The position numbers were made by a program, and so were the translations under genes. A DNA stretch of 64,000 bases from Brachionus rotundiformis (taxonomy: Eukaryota > Rotifera > Eurotatoria > Ploima > Brachionidae), in NCBI GenBank assembly GCA_016802295.1, contig JAESIW010000180.1:444752-508751 (forward strand), written 5' to 3'. The notes under the pieces are model-generated. The model was given only the letters and a program-made list of their open reading frames with translations. It made no database searches and was not told the DNA's origin. Of the stretch, positions 24,709 through 36,738 are shown piece after piece (the stretch's first letter is position 1; every line of letters starts with the position of its first letter).

Positions 24709-25271
24709 ATTGTGAATTTTAGTACAAAAACAAAAACAAAATATCAAAAATGCTAAAGCTGAAGCCCTGAAAAAGCAAAACATGCTCTGTAATTTGAAAC
24801 ATCTCACGTGTTTGTACACAAAGTTCTGAATTTCGCAGAATCATAATATTGGTGGTAAAAAGGATGTACCAAGTGCTACAATTCACGGAACATGTTTTGC
24901 TCATTCTGAACTTGAGCGTTGGCATTTTTGATATTTTGTTTTTGTTTTTTGTTCCAAATTTCTCAATGCCCGGTATTGTGAATTTCAAAAACAAACAAAT
25001 TTTCTCCTATTTTGGTAAATTAAAAGTTACTAAAATAAAATATATTTAAAAAAATACTGCAACAAAGTGCAACATACTTTGTTGCATCTTTTTTTACCAA
25101 AAATATAAAATTTTGTTTTCTTTTTTAGAATAACAAAATCAATAATCAATTTAAGTCTTACTAACGCTTTACTTTTTGTCTTTTATCTATATCAGAATAT
25201 CATCTATATAGTAAATTTTAATTTACCATAATAGGCAAATTTTTGTTTTGTTAGTTTTCGAAATTCACAAT
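24709..25271. repeat. Small fold-back repeat next to LINE
   Basis: The ends are short inverted repeats (ATTGTGAATTTT at the left, AAATTCACAAT at the right). Inside, 24720-24790 is roughly the inverse of 24880-24990, sharing a block around CAAAATATCAAAAATGC. A third ATTGTGAATTT occurs at 24973, so the structure may be composite. There is no coding and no clear target duplication. Confidence 0.55.
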
Positions 25272-25610
25272 ATCTCAAAGAACGTAATTGTCCATTATGT
25301 TTTCGATACTTGCCTAAGTAAATTGCCTTTCATTTAGGTTTATTTAATTAAGTTGATCACAGCTTAATAAATTTAAGTCACTTTGTAATACTTGATAGCA
25401 GGGACGTGTCGAGAATTTTTATTTATAATAATCTTATCTTTCTGTTTCTATTAAAAGATATATTTACTGAAAAATTTTGAACATTTTTGATAAATATAAC
25501 TATAACTTAAGAGGGTTATGAGATTTTAATATAACATAATTCCATAAAAAAATTTTTGAAGTTTTAAAAATTATTTATTTTAACCAATTAAGAAAAAAAT
25601 CTAAAAAACT
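25272..25610. other. 3' flank of AMDHD1
   Basis: This is AT-rich sequence downstream (minus strand) of the AMDHD1 stop. Nothing specific is seen. Confidence 0.35.
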
Positions 25611-27107
25611 TTACTTTCTTTCATGAACAACATTACCATTGACTAAAACATATTTGATAAGATTACTATGCGCGCCCATCTGGTAAATAATGTTCTCCCA
25701 TCTATTACCATCCAAAATAACTAGATCGGCGCTCTTTCCCACTTCAATAGATCCTTTGGACTTTTGTACTCCCAAAGCAAACGCTGAGTTCAACGTTGAG
25801 GCTACCAATGCTTCATTCATGCTTAGTCTAAGATCAACACAAGCATAATTCATTATCATGGGCTTAAAACAATAAATTTTGAACAAAAAATTTATTTTTT
25901 CTTAACATACCATTGCATAGCAATATGCATTCGGATTAAAATCTGATCCCAGTGCCATTATGCATCCAGAGTTCAGCATTTTTCTGGCCGGTGGCCGCTT
26001 TAGCTGCATTATAATCGCTGTGGTCGGAAGCAGTATACCAACCGTTTCTGATTTGGACATCAAATCAATTTCGGTATCAGAAATTTCTTCCAAATGGCTA
26101 ACTGCTTTGGAGCCTAGTCTCACAGCCATTTCGACTGAATTCAATGGAAAAAGCTCATCACTGTGAAAATTTATCTGAATGCCCTGAATACTGTCCAATG
26201 CTTTTTTTAAAATTCTTTCAGTTTGGTCAACATCAAAGACACCTTTTTCACAGAATACATCTATATTATCAACTTCTAATTCTTGACCATTAATCAAATC
26301 TCTGATCGCTGGTATTTGATTTTTAATAATATCCTCAGTTAGCTCCTCAGAAGTTTTTCCTCTTTAAAAAAATTAATTAAAAAGTAAAAAAAAATAAAAA
26401 AACAAAAAATTCTATTTACTTTGGAACTGCGTGTGCAAGATAAGTATTGGACATGCCAACTAATTTAAATTCTCTTTTAGCTTTGGTCAATACTCTCAAC
26501 ATTTTGTGCTCAGTTTCCCACTCAAGACCATAGCCACTTTTACACTCAACAAAAGTTGTTCCAAATTTTGAAAAATTTTCCAATCTTTTTACCAAACTTT
26601 GATATAATTGATCTTCAGAGGCTTCTTTTGTGTGCCTTACAGTGAAATGAATTCCTCCACCTGCCTGGTGAATATCCATATAGCTTGCTCCTTCCAGCTA
26701 ATGTGGATTGATTAGTTACTTAAATATTAATTATGGCTTACTTTCATCTTAAACTCGTTTATTCTGTCCCCTTCCCAAACTGGGTGAGTGTGGGCGTCGA
26801 CCAAACCAGGGATTATGGAACAATTTTGAGCATCTATTTTCTGGTCAAAGTTTTCAAATTTAGAAAATTCTGAATCACTTTCCAAGCCAACAAATTTTAT
26901 AAGTCCACTTTAAACAAAATTTTATCTAGCCAAAAAAAAAACTCTAGAAGCCTACCCTTCGACAACAATGCACAGATTTTGTTCTGGCTGTGTCTTGGTT
27001 AAAATTTTTAAGTTTTTAATTTTAGGGTCTGTTCCTCGAAGATATGGTTCGCCATTTGAAACTACTTGTACTACTTGACTAGCACCATAGATTAAAATTT
27101 TTCCCAT
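25611..27107 (-). CDS. AMDHD1: Imidazolonepropionase (AMDHD1/HutI)
   Basis: Five exons on the minus strand: 27107-26956, 26907-26742, 26697-26420, 26361-25911, 25862-25611. Introns are 48, 44, 58 and 48 bp and all joins hold frame. The product is 432 aa, close to the ~426 of human AMDHD1. The enzyme opens the ring of 4-imidazolone-5-propionate to N-formimino-glutamate, the third step of histidine breakdown, in the cytosol. Amidohydrolase metal and catalytic residues are visible: VDAHTHPVWEGD (HxH), NFHSDE, AVSHLEEIS and ALGSDFNPNA (final Asp). The substrate-binding block AGGGIHFTVRHTKEAS is intact. The C-terminal SADLVILDGNRWENIIYQMG completes the composite beta domain. The ATG at 27107 starts MGKILIYGASQVVQV, matching the family's N-terminus. 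Confidence 0.96.
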
Positions 27108-30100
27108 TTTATTATTTGTAAATAGGTCACTTATTTTCAAGCTTATCAAAAACAAAAAATTTAAATAAATTTAAAAACTTAATAAGACAAGAGTATCCGA
27201 AAATGAGAAAAAGGGCATCTGTTTGTTAAGATAAGCCGTGGGTGAGTTTTAAAAGCTGATTAGGCGTGTTCTCCGTCTTAATTAGGTACCTAACTTTTTA
27301 AAAATATTTTCAGAGTGTCCACAATTACTTTAAAATACTTTTTTAAATTTTTTTATCAGGTAAATATTAACATAAATTTTTTGTACATAATTACATCATT
27401 TTTTTGCCAATATTCCCTAGTTGGTATAATTTGGTTTAAAAGGATAAGTAAAATCATCAAAGAATATTGTTTAAGTGCATTTATTTTCCTTTATTTATAT
27501 TAATTAATCAATAATTAGTAAGTTTTCCAAACAGAGGAGTAATAGTACCAAAGATTGATTACGATTTTCTTTTTTTCTTACTTATACATAACTAGTAATT
27601 AGTTTATTATCATATTAATAATTATTTAAAAGATAAAAAACGTGTAGAAAATTTCGTTGGCACAACACTGCACAACAATACACATCAACAACTTTCGCAT
27701 CTTTAAAAAAGTGTTTTTACATCGATTTCTTTTCTATTTATTATGGAGCCTTTTGACCATTTTTTAGAAGAATCTACGTTTCAACCTGTTCGGTATCAAA
27801 AGACCATAAAATTTTGATTGGATTGAGATATTGTGACCAGCTGCACCATGGCAAGGGATTGAATCCTTCGATCAATTCCATTTATAACTAAAAACAATAA
27901 GTCATCAGATGAATAAGTCAATAAATGGCAAAGACTCAATTAAATGATACTTGCTCAATATTTTCCAACTAGTCAATAAAATGTATCATTAAATAATTTT
28001 AACAATTTCAGTTTGTTATAAACTGTAACCAATGGTTTTTTTAAAGCTTTTAGTTTAGTTTTTGTATTTGAGTATTAAGCATTTTTTGATCTATAGGTTT
28101 TCTCTAATTATTTAATAATTACAAGTGATTTTTTTGCTACTTTGATGAATACGATGATGAATACTTTGTTAAATTAAATTTTTATTTTAAAAATAATAAG
28201 CGGTAAATTAATTTATAAAGTTGGTTAAATATTTGATAAAAATGCTAAAAAAAATAAGCCAAAATTCTACAATTTTAAATTAAATTTATTTAACCAAGCT
28301 TGTCTCTTTTTTGAAGACATTTCTAAGCTTAATTTAAACAAAATCTCGGCCATCTGATTCTTTTTAGTTTTTTTTAAATTCAGAAGCATCAATATTTTTA
28401 AAGTTTTTATTTAAATAAAGAGTTATAGACACAAGTAATCAATTTTTATTATTGATCGAGCATGGGTCAAACTAACTATCTTCTTCCATCTTTAACTCCC
28501 AACATAAGGCGACCACACGTCCCCTTCATTCGACCCTATTCTTAATTTCTGCTTGACTCCGTCTTTTTCAACTTTTCTCCTCCAGGTCATCTTTGGTCTT
28601 CCAGGATTTCTCTTTCATTGACGTGTCCAAAATAGTGCAACTCTAGGAATTCTGTCTGTAGCTGAAATATTCCATGATAATTGCCTACGAATAATTTTGA
28701 GAATCTTCTATCCAGCAACATTATACACAGAAGACGACTTAAATGACTTGGTCATATTTTTAGAATGCCAACAAACATGAAACCAGACTGTTAAGCATGG
28801 AGACATTTATCATCATCGCATCCTGATCAATTCCGAATTGATATAGTATTTAAAGGCTGTAAATAACACCAATTTAATTTAATTAAAATATTTGGCTTTA
28901 TGATTACCATGTTAGAATTTTGACCAACATAGTACTCTAACTTTCACTTTTATATTTTATTTTCTTAACTAATTTGAGCTATTTATAACTAGTTTTTACA
29001 AGTTAGGAGCTTAATTGATTATTTAAAAACCATTTTGAAAATTATAGTCTCACTATAAAGTCATACATTTAAATTCAAGCCAACTGACTTTTATTTAACT
29101 AGTCACTGATACTTCCGACAATTTAAAATAAAATAATTTATTTTTGAAATTTAAATTTACATAAACCCGATAAATTAAAAATAAATAGGTTTGCCAACCA
29201 AGCTTTCCCTTTGGTTGTTTTTAACTAAATAAAACTATTGTCTTGACTTTGAGACATATAATAAATAAATAAAATGGAAGTGAATCTGGTGACAAGTGGA
29301 AATTTTGGTAATATATACATATGATTCCATATAAAAGAAATTGGCAGATAGTTAATCCCAAGTGGCTTGTGGTATAGGTCTGCACGTCAAATAAATGAGC
29401 TGATTTCAAAAAAAGTTTTAAAGTTTTAAAGTCAGGTTAGTTGGCTGACTTTTTTTATGCATTTTGCGCAAGCCTGGTCTTACTAATGGTAATTATTTAA
29501 TAAATAAAGTGAAAAATATAGAGCTAAAAATGAAATTGACTTACATAATAGATTTTTTATACTTTTCTTTTTCGGAATTTTTAAGTTTAAGTTCATTTAA
29601 AAAGATACCAAATTTTTCAATTTGTCATGAATTTAATTTTTATTTAAAAAAAAAGGAGTGTAATTTTTACTCATCACAATTTCTATAATTATATTTCTCC
29701 TACTTGAAATTTTAGTTTACAAAACCTAGATTATTTATTAATTAGAATGTTGAGGTGCAAATTAAGTGATATTAAAATCAATCTTGAGATTTTATTTTAA
29801 ATATATTAGAATCAAGACAAAACTCATATGAATCAAAATAAATCCACTAAAATTAAATCAAATTAAAAAAAACCTAAGTTGACAGTTTTTTTTTTAAATC
29901 AAAATGCTGATTTAACTGTTCAGGTGCTTTCTGAAGTAAAGTAAATCTTTTAGTTTTAAATAGAAGTAAACATATTGATTTTTATTTAAATCTATTCTCT
30001 CAGATAAAACAAAAAAGAGCTAATCTTGATATGAAATTAAATTTTAATATTATAAAATCAATATTTCTGGTTTAATTCCGGTTAAATACTTAAAAGAAAT

Positions 30101-30238
30101 CTTAAATTTAACTCAAGGATTGAACATATTTTAAATATTTTAGCTCTCTTTAAAAAATAGTTTTAAACAAAGTTCACATTTTGTTTCCAAATAAAAACAA
30201 ATTAAACTTTTAAATTTAAATTAGTTTAAATTTTAAAA
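27108..30238. other. Long spacer with retrotransposon debris
   Basis: This is three kilobases without an intact gene. The part next to 27107 must hold the AMDHD1 promoter. LINE fragments at 28475-28860 are listed separately. The rest is AT-rich with only short random open frames. Confidence 0.45.
28475..28860. pseudogene. Two head-to-head LINE tail fragments
   Basis: On the minus strand, 28610-28500 reads KRNPGRPKMTWRRKVEKDGV, the GRPK.TW motif found at the C-terminus of many non-LTR RT proteins. On the plus strand, 28725-28790 reads RRLKWLGHIFRMPTN, the R.LKWLGH motif that normally lies just upstream of it. The two halves are in opposite orientation, so an inversion has split one element, or two elements are apposed. 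Confidence 0.75.
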
Positions 30239-32217
30239 ATGACAAGCCAAATCTTAAGCGAAAGCAAGCTGCTAGAGGCGGTTTCGTTTGAACGATATAT
30301 GAGCCAAAAGCGGAGCCAGAATGAAACCAAATACGACTTTGGAATGTGCCGTATTTGTCAAGATGATGCAACTGGTATCCACTATGGTGTTTCAACTTGT
30401 GAAGGCTGTAAAGTAAGAAAAAATACTTTAATATGATTTAATGGCAATAAGAGTTTATAAACTTAATTAAAATTAATGATAAAAGTATCGATTTTTAATT
30501 TAATTTTCCTAAAATCAAGTGCTGAAATTATGAACATGGTTTTTGGAATTTTCTAGTTTTATTTTGAAAGTTTTGATAAAAAAGTTATAAATTTAGTACC
30601 AGTCTTTCTGTACTGTTTTAATGTTTATATATTTTGAGTCTCTATTTTCCAATTCAGTAATCTTATTACGTTTAATCAGAATATATTTTTTCATCTAATA
30701 CTTCTTTAAATTTTTATTTCTTCAAAATTAAAATATTATTATAAAGATAACTCAGATATAAATTGGTTTAAAATTTTTTCTTCTAAATACAATTCACCAT
30801 GGTTCACTACACTTTATTAAAAAAATTTTTAGAACTATTTTTAAATTTATAAGAGCCTTTTCCTTTGCAAAAAAATTATTATTTTCTTATAAAAATTTGA
30901 CTGAAAGGAACAAATCTCTCTTGGTCAAAAAGTTTTGAATTTTTTTCCATTAGATTCATCATTAGCGACAAATAATTTCAAAGATTCGTTTTTGGAAAGA
31001 AAATAATTAATATTAGGCATATAGATGGTTGGATTTGGTTATTGGTCTCAAATATTTGGATTATTTATTGACCTAATATTGTCACTTTCAAAGCATATGT
31101 TATTTGAATTTTAATATTAGATTTTTTAAGGGGTTTTTTAAACGAAGCATAGATAGATTCAACAAGTATCGATGTCGGAGTGGAAAAAAATGCGTTATTT
31201 TACCAAAACAGCGCAAAAAGTGCAAATTCTGCCGCTGGATGACCTGTGTTCGGGCCGGAATGTCCGTGTCCAAGATTCGCATGGGCCGCATTCCAAACTC
31301 ACTCAAAGATAATAGGCCAAAAAACTTAATCAAAGATAAGAAGGAGAAAAGCTTTTTTCATTTAGACCAAATAGTTCCAAATACGCCTTTTGCCAAAGAG
31401 TATTTGTTTAGCTTAGGCGAAGATCAACTAGTTGTTCTAAGCTTGCTAAGAGATAAATCTTATCAATTGTTTAGAGATTTAGTAGATGAGTTCGAGCCTC
31501 AGGAGAAACGAGCTCTGCTCCTAGTCCAGACTGGCTATTCGCTCAAATTTGAGCAATCTTCTGAATTTATGGTTGAATTAAAGTCAAAAGATTTAATTTT
31601 GCTAAAAAAACATGCCAGAGCAATGATCCAATTGATGAAAAATTTGCCCGGATTTGAAAAGATATGTCAACATGATATCAAGATAATTTTATTTAATGCA
31701 TTTTTTACCACACTGGGTATTAGGACCATAAAATTGTTTATTAAAAATGATTATTTCCTTATGCTTGATGAAGAAATGCAACTGAACAGAGAGCTGTTTG
31801 GGATTCTATTGAGCGAAAGTGTCCGAGACTCAGTGTTTGATTTTTTTTTCTCTTTAAAGTCGCTTCATTTGACAGACCATGAGTATGCTTTGCTTATTCC
31901 ATTAATATTGACTTTGAACAGTAAAAAGATAATTTTATAATTTTCTTAATTATCTATTTATTTTTTTAAGGTGAAAATATAAAAGAACCAAAGATTTTCA
32001 AAGAACTTGCCGAATATTATTTACGAGCTCTTTTCTACGAACTATCATTAAATAACAGAAATTCTGAATTTGTTGAAAAGTTAGCCCATGTAAATTCACA
32101 TTTTTCTTTAATAAATGATTTTTAATTTTTATTTTTGCTTTTTAGATGGTTTCATGGGCTCCCAAAATGAACAAATTGTGTCAAGGTATCGAGTTGTTTA
32201 TGAAACTCTACGACTAA
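30239..32217 (+). CDS. Nuclear receptor (NR1-like P-box)
   Basis: Exons are 30239-30412, 31131-31920, 31971-32089 and 32146-32217, giving 384 aa. The first intron (718 bp) splits the DNA-binding domain exactly after CEGCK. Spliced, the domain has both zinc modules: CRICQDDATGIHYGVSTCEGC and CRSGKKCVILPKQRKKCKFC. The P-box CEGCKGFF places it with subfamily 1 type receptors, and RMGRIPN after the second finger is like E75/Rev-erb extensions. The ligand-binding domain spans ~residues 150-384. It is divergent but helical, ends in a helix 10-12 region (KMNKLCQGIELFMKLYD), and lacks a textbook AF-2 motif. It acts as a DNA-binding transcription regulator in the nucleus; its ligand is unknown. AATAAA at 32241 fits as the polyadenylation signal. 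Rotifers are reported to have many divergent NR1 members, so exact orthology is unsafe. Confidence 0.92.
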
Positions 32218-32430
32218 TGATTGTTTAATATGTATTCTAAAATAAATAGTTTTCCGTTTAGAATTTTTAATACATTTTATATAAGAAAATAAATTTTTAA
32301 AGTAAACAGTATTCTTATTTATATGCTTTTTATCTCTTATATTTAACATAAACATAAATTTGAAATTTTTTTGTTATGGCTAAATTATCAAAAATACCAA
32401 TGAATATGGTAATTTTCCGAAATCTAAGTT

Positions 32431-33674
32431 CAAAAATTTATTCATGTCATCATTAGTTACAAAATTTAAAGTTTTTTTTTATTCTGCTTTATGGTAAGTT
32501 GGTAAAAATATTATCTATTTAAAAAAATATATAAATATTTACAGAAGAGGCTTGTATAAAAAATTCTCAATAGTCAAAAATCGACTTTGAAAAGGAATGA
32601 ATTAATAAATAAAATTATAGGTTGGAAGATGAAATTTGGGCATTTCTTGATGAATTTCGTCTTGTTAGATTTTGTTTTCAAATTTTTATCTCTCATTTAG
32701 AGTATGGTCTTAATATTATGAGTTTCTTTTTAACTATCATTTATCTGTTTATATCTATCATGTGCCAGAGAGAATTTTAAACAAATGCAATTAAAATAAA
32801 CAAGTGTGTAAGTTAATTTTTCAGATCAAGATTGGAAAATTTATAGTACCTCTTTATCACTTTAAAAAGTAATGGAGCAGATACATTCTTGGAATACCTC
32901 TCGTTTAGTTGAATAAAAATGCTCTTTTTTATAAATTTCTAATCTAATTTATTTAAGATTAAAATTTCATATTATTTTAAATTATTATATTCTTAGGTTT
33001 TTTGTAAGATTTTAGCTTTGGTATATTAATAAAGCTGAAACAGTGGTGTTTTGAAAATCAATAAATTTCTTAATTGAACCTTTGAATCTTTGAATAAAAA
33101 GTAAACGATTGCTGATTTTTAATAAAATTTATTGTCAGTCAATATCTTCAAATATTTTATAACAATTTTTTTAAATTGGAGAGCATCCCAAATTATTGGA
33201 AATTAGTTATTGTTGATCTTTTGTATAAAAATAAAGGAGATCGATTTGAAACTAACAATTATAGGACTATATTTGTCTTATTACCAAAGCTTTAGGAAAA
33301 CCAAATAAGCTTTTATTCAAAGGATCAAGTAATAATTTTTTTGGCCAGTGTGGTTTAAGTACTGGACATTTTGTCAAAAAGCTGTGATACTTGATTTAAA
33401 TAAAAAATTAATTACTTTATCATTATTTATTGACACTGGCGTTTAATTAAACAAAGTTTTGCATAGAAATTTCATCTAACATCCTATAATTTTATTTATT
33501 AATTCATTCCTTTTCAAAGTCAATTTTTGACTATTGAGAATTTTTTATACAAGCCTCTTCTGTAAATATTTATATATTTTTTTTAAGTAGATAATATTTT
33601 TACCAACTTACCATAAAGCAGAATAAAAAAAAACTTTGAATTTTGTAACTAATGATGTCCTGAATAAATTTTTG
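32431..33674. mobile_element. 1.24-kb fold-back element with captured RT fragment
   Basis: The arms of about 185 bp are near-identical inverted repeats: the left starts CAAAAATTTATTCA and the right ends TGAATAAATTTTTG, and both contain the ACTTACCATAAAGCAGAATA block or its complement. The hexamer TAAGTT flanks both sides and may be the target duplication. The interior carries a decayed reverse transcriptase piece (33170-33480). Confidence 0.85.
33170..33480 (+). pseudogene. RT fragment inside the fold-back element
   Basis: The translation PNYWKLVIVDLLYKNKGDR followed by ETNNYRTIFVLLPK corresponds to the RT fingers (P..WK...V.PL.K.GD....NYRPI..L). It is followed, with stops, by a QCGLSTGHFVKK-like remnant of the QFGF..GHST motif. 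It is heavily decayed. Confidence 0.75.
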
Positions 33675-34005
33675 TAAGTTGACCAGGATTTATCATTTGA
33701 ATTGTTCATAAGATTCTAAATTGAAATTAAATAAACAAATATTATTTCTATATATATTTTTTTTTAAAAAAATTTTTATTTAAAAAAATGTCAATAAACA
33801 AAATTAACCATATTTATCAAAAGAGTAAAAATAGAGTCTACTAATTCTGAATGTATTAGAAGGCTCAAAAATCAATTCAAACTAAGATATGATAAATTCA
33901 AACAAAATAAGGGTTAAAAAGTTCTCATCGTCAATTATCTTATTTTAAAACGTATTAATTGTCCTAATCGTCAAAAAGATAAAAAACTTATATTTTTGTA
34001 TATTT

Positions 34006-34599
34006 GGGTCTTGTCACTTCTATGGACAATTGTCCAGGACAATTCACTCATGTCAATTACCTGGACAAAATCTTTTGTCAATTTTCCATCCAAATATTAA
34101 ATTGTCCATAAAATTTTTTAATTGTCCAGCAAATAATTAAATTGTCCATAATTTTTCTTTGTAAAAATTAATATTTTTAAATAAAAAGTCTCAAAAATTA
34201 TTTTATAATTGTTTGTAATTTTGATTTTTGGAGTGTATCAATATTGTTTGAAAAAACTACTATAAATTTTGTATATATTATGTAGCTTGAAAAAAAGTGA
34301 TTTTTTTAATCCTATGGAGCTAAATAACAAACTAATAGAGAGCTTAAGACTTTGTAAAGTCATTGACTTAAATGATAATTTATTGATTATCAATTGGTTA
34401 AAATTCAAGGAAAATGACTTATTTATTCTTAGATTTCTTATATTATATTTAAATAAAATTAGTTAATTAAATTTTTTGTCCATGAATTTTTTCAATTGTC
34501 CAGATAATAATTTACAAATTAATCATTAAAATTTTTTTGTCCAGGTAAGTGACATGAGTGAATTGTCCTGGACAATTGTCCATAGAAGTGACAAGACCC
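34006..34599. mobile_element. hAT-type MITE with 8-bp target duplication
   Basis: The 594-bp element has ~72-bp terminal inverted repeats beginning GGGTCTTGTCACTTCTATGG. Exact 8-bp direct repeats GTATATTT flank it (33998-34005 and 34600-34607), the hallmark of hAT transposition. The interior is rich in AATTGTCCA units on both strands. No transposase is present; the short open frame at 34269 looks random. Confidence 0.93.
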
Positions 34600-34607
34600 G
34601 TATATTT

Positions 34608-35580
34608 TCATGTTTTCTGTGCATTTAGCTACTTTTTAGAACATTATCAGAGAAAATTAAAATTCAAGAACCTATAAATTTAAATTCAGAATTTAATTTA
34701 ATAAAATATTTTGATGGTATTGTGTAAAATTATGCAAATTTGTTATTTATGGAGCATAAAGTCATTATTTACTTTTTCCTATCTTTTGCTTTCCCCTTTT
34801 TATCCCTTTATCTTGGCCGCGAACAAGTCACTGACGGCCTTCTTCCATTTTGTCGCATTTGAGATGGACATTGAAAAGCTCTTATTGGTACACAAGAAAT
34901 TCCTTTCATTCTGAGTTCATCTAAAAGCCACAGTCTTTTAAACCGAATAGGTTTAATGCTCAGGCTGGAAGGTTTTCAAACATTCTCTTCGGTACATCTT
35001 AGTTTTTTCTAGTACATCTCAAGCTTTGTTTCCTGCTATAGCTTACCGGCTTCCATGCTGGCAAATCGGATTCTGGCAAAGGTCCCTCTGTGTTAGTCAA
35101 GTACGCCCATTCAATTATCTATAAAATAAACAAAATGTCTTTTTTTCCCAATTTTGATATTCATGGATAAGTAAACCATGGTGGCTAGGAATAATTTGAG
35201 ATGTGTCTTAAAGTTATTGGCAAAAAAAACATTTTTTATGCTAACTGCAAAATAAAAAAAATAAAAAAAATGAACAAAATTAACATGGTAATAATTTAGC
35301 TTATCTGACTTACAATGGCTTTTTCTAAAACAATTTGTTTAGTTGAATAAATTTAATTTAAAATTATCAAATAATTTAAAAACACATAAAAAATAATTAA
35401 TTTTTAATAGTTATTTATTTTCAAATAAGTTTAATTTAGTTAAGAAAAATTAAACTCGGTTCATAAGTTTTCGCTTAAAAATAATCAAATCAATGCGAAT
35501 CATATCCTTTTTTGATTTGTAATATTTTGTTGACAAAACATCCTTAATAAAAAATTTTAAAAAATATTATCTCTTATTTT
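34608..35580. other. Spacer with possible LINE tail on minus strand
   Basis: The 34780-35110 part is clearly richer in G+C than its flanks. On the minus strand it gives ATKWKKAVSDLFAAKIKG and other pieces with stops, reminiscent of the 3' region of a non-LTR element. I cannot assign a family. The rest is AT-rich flank of the gene on the minus strand. Confidence 0.4.
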
Positions 35581-36738
35581 TTAGAAATTAAAAAATACTT
35601 CTATTGGCATAAACTTATCAAATCTAATCTCGAACATTTCCGAGTCTACTTTTTTATTTTCCACATTACTAAAATGTTCAGTTGGCTCTTTAGACAAAAG
35701 TCTTATCTGAACAGCTATGTCCACTTTCTCTTCTGGCCTAGTATCTTTAAATTTTAAATTAAAGAACAAAAATTTCCTGCTAGTTTCAGCATCATAATTA
35801 ACACTTGTTTCCAAAATAACTTGGTAATTCAAAAAATCAAAATGAATTCCCTTGAGCATTTTTTTTTCACTGTCTATCATTTCTTTTAGATTTTGGATAT
35901 TAAAAATATAGCTATTGTAATCAATACCTTTAATTCTATCATCAAAAAAATTATTCTCATTTTGTGACTTGTGAAAGCGATAAGGCGAGCTAATGTGCAC
36001 TCTACGATAATACATTAAGCAATTGAGAATTTCAGCTTCAACTTTTGGATAAAACTGGACATCAAATAAGCATAGATCAATTAAAGAAGTGACATAATCC
36101 TGATATTCCAGAGGGCTTAAATTCTTACTTCTAAGGTTTATATACATGAGTGAATGCATATATGATTCATTCAGATCTGTTATGGAAAAGTTACCATCAC
36201 TTATATTTTTTTCGCAGTCTTTTTTCCATTCCAGAGTCTCATTGATCATAATTTGCTTCAAATTGTCTAATTTATGAGCTATAAGCTCTTTTTGTTTGTC
36301 CACACGTAGGCCATATCGGTCACTCAAAAATCCTATTTCATTCATGGGATTCAGTACCGAGTGGTAAAAATGTAACAGCTCAGAGTCAGCAACCAGGACA
36401 AAATTTGACCATTCGATGAATTTTTCATAATCAACAGGGTTTGACTTCTTAAGTCGTATTATCTCACGAAGTTTCGGATCTTTGGTAAAGCCTTTTAGTG
36501 GAATACTGTGCAACTGTTGACAAAAAAAGCAGACAAAGTAGATACTGGAGGCTAATGAGCTTGCTGGAGCTAGAAATTTATCAATTGGAAGATGTGAGCT
36601 ACAAATTGAGTAGCAACATGGCAGATATATGGGATTTGAGACTGGCTTGGAGCAAAGATCGCATCGAGTCAAACGCCATATTTTAAAAATGTCTTTGACT
36701 TCTAGTTTGGAATAAATTTCTGAAAGAATCTTTTCCAT
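35581..36738 (-). CDS. RING-like zinc-finger protein, otherwise unrecognised
   Basis: This is a single-exon gene of 385 aa, starting at the first ATG (36738). An N-terminal Cys/His cluster reads CDLCSKPVSNPIYLPCCYSI, then CSSHL, and after a ~20-residue insert CFFC. The spacing (CxxC, CC..C..H, CxxC) resembles a degenerate RING finger such as those of ubiquitin E3 ligases. The remaining ~300 residues are mostly helical with charged and aromatic residues, without transmembrane segments or a motif that I can name. The last 40 residues are acidic. There is no coiled coil as strong as in TRIM proteins. E3 ligase activity is a family-level guess only. Confidence 0.8.
   Translation of the reverse strand: MEKILSEIYSKLEVKDIFKIWRLTRCDLCSKPVSNPIYLPCCYSICSSHLPIDKFLAPASSLASSIYFVCFFCQQLHSIPLKGFTKDPKLREIIRLKKSNPVDYEKFIEWSNFVLVADSELLHFYHSVLNPMNEIGFLSDRYGLRVDKQKELIAHKLDNLKQIMINETLEWKKDCEKNISDGNFSITDLNESYMHSLMYINLRSKNLSPLEYQDYVTSLIDLCLFDVQFYPKVEAEILNCLMYYRRVHISSPYRFHKSQNENNFFDDRIKGIDYNSYIFNIQNLKEMIDSEKKMLKGIHFDFLNYQVILETSVNYDAETSRKFLFFNLKFKDTRPEEKVDIAVQIRLLSKEPTEHFSNVENKKVDSEMFEIRFDKFMPIEVFFNF

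Noticed and set aside
34269..34466. Open frame inside the hAT-type MITE
   Set aside because: Leu/Asn/Lys-rich composition, no transposase motif, and a TTG- or ATG-poor context; probably chance.
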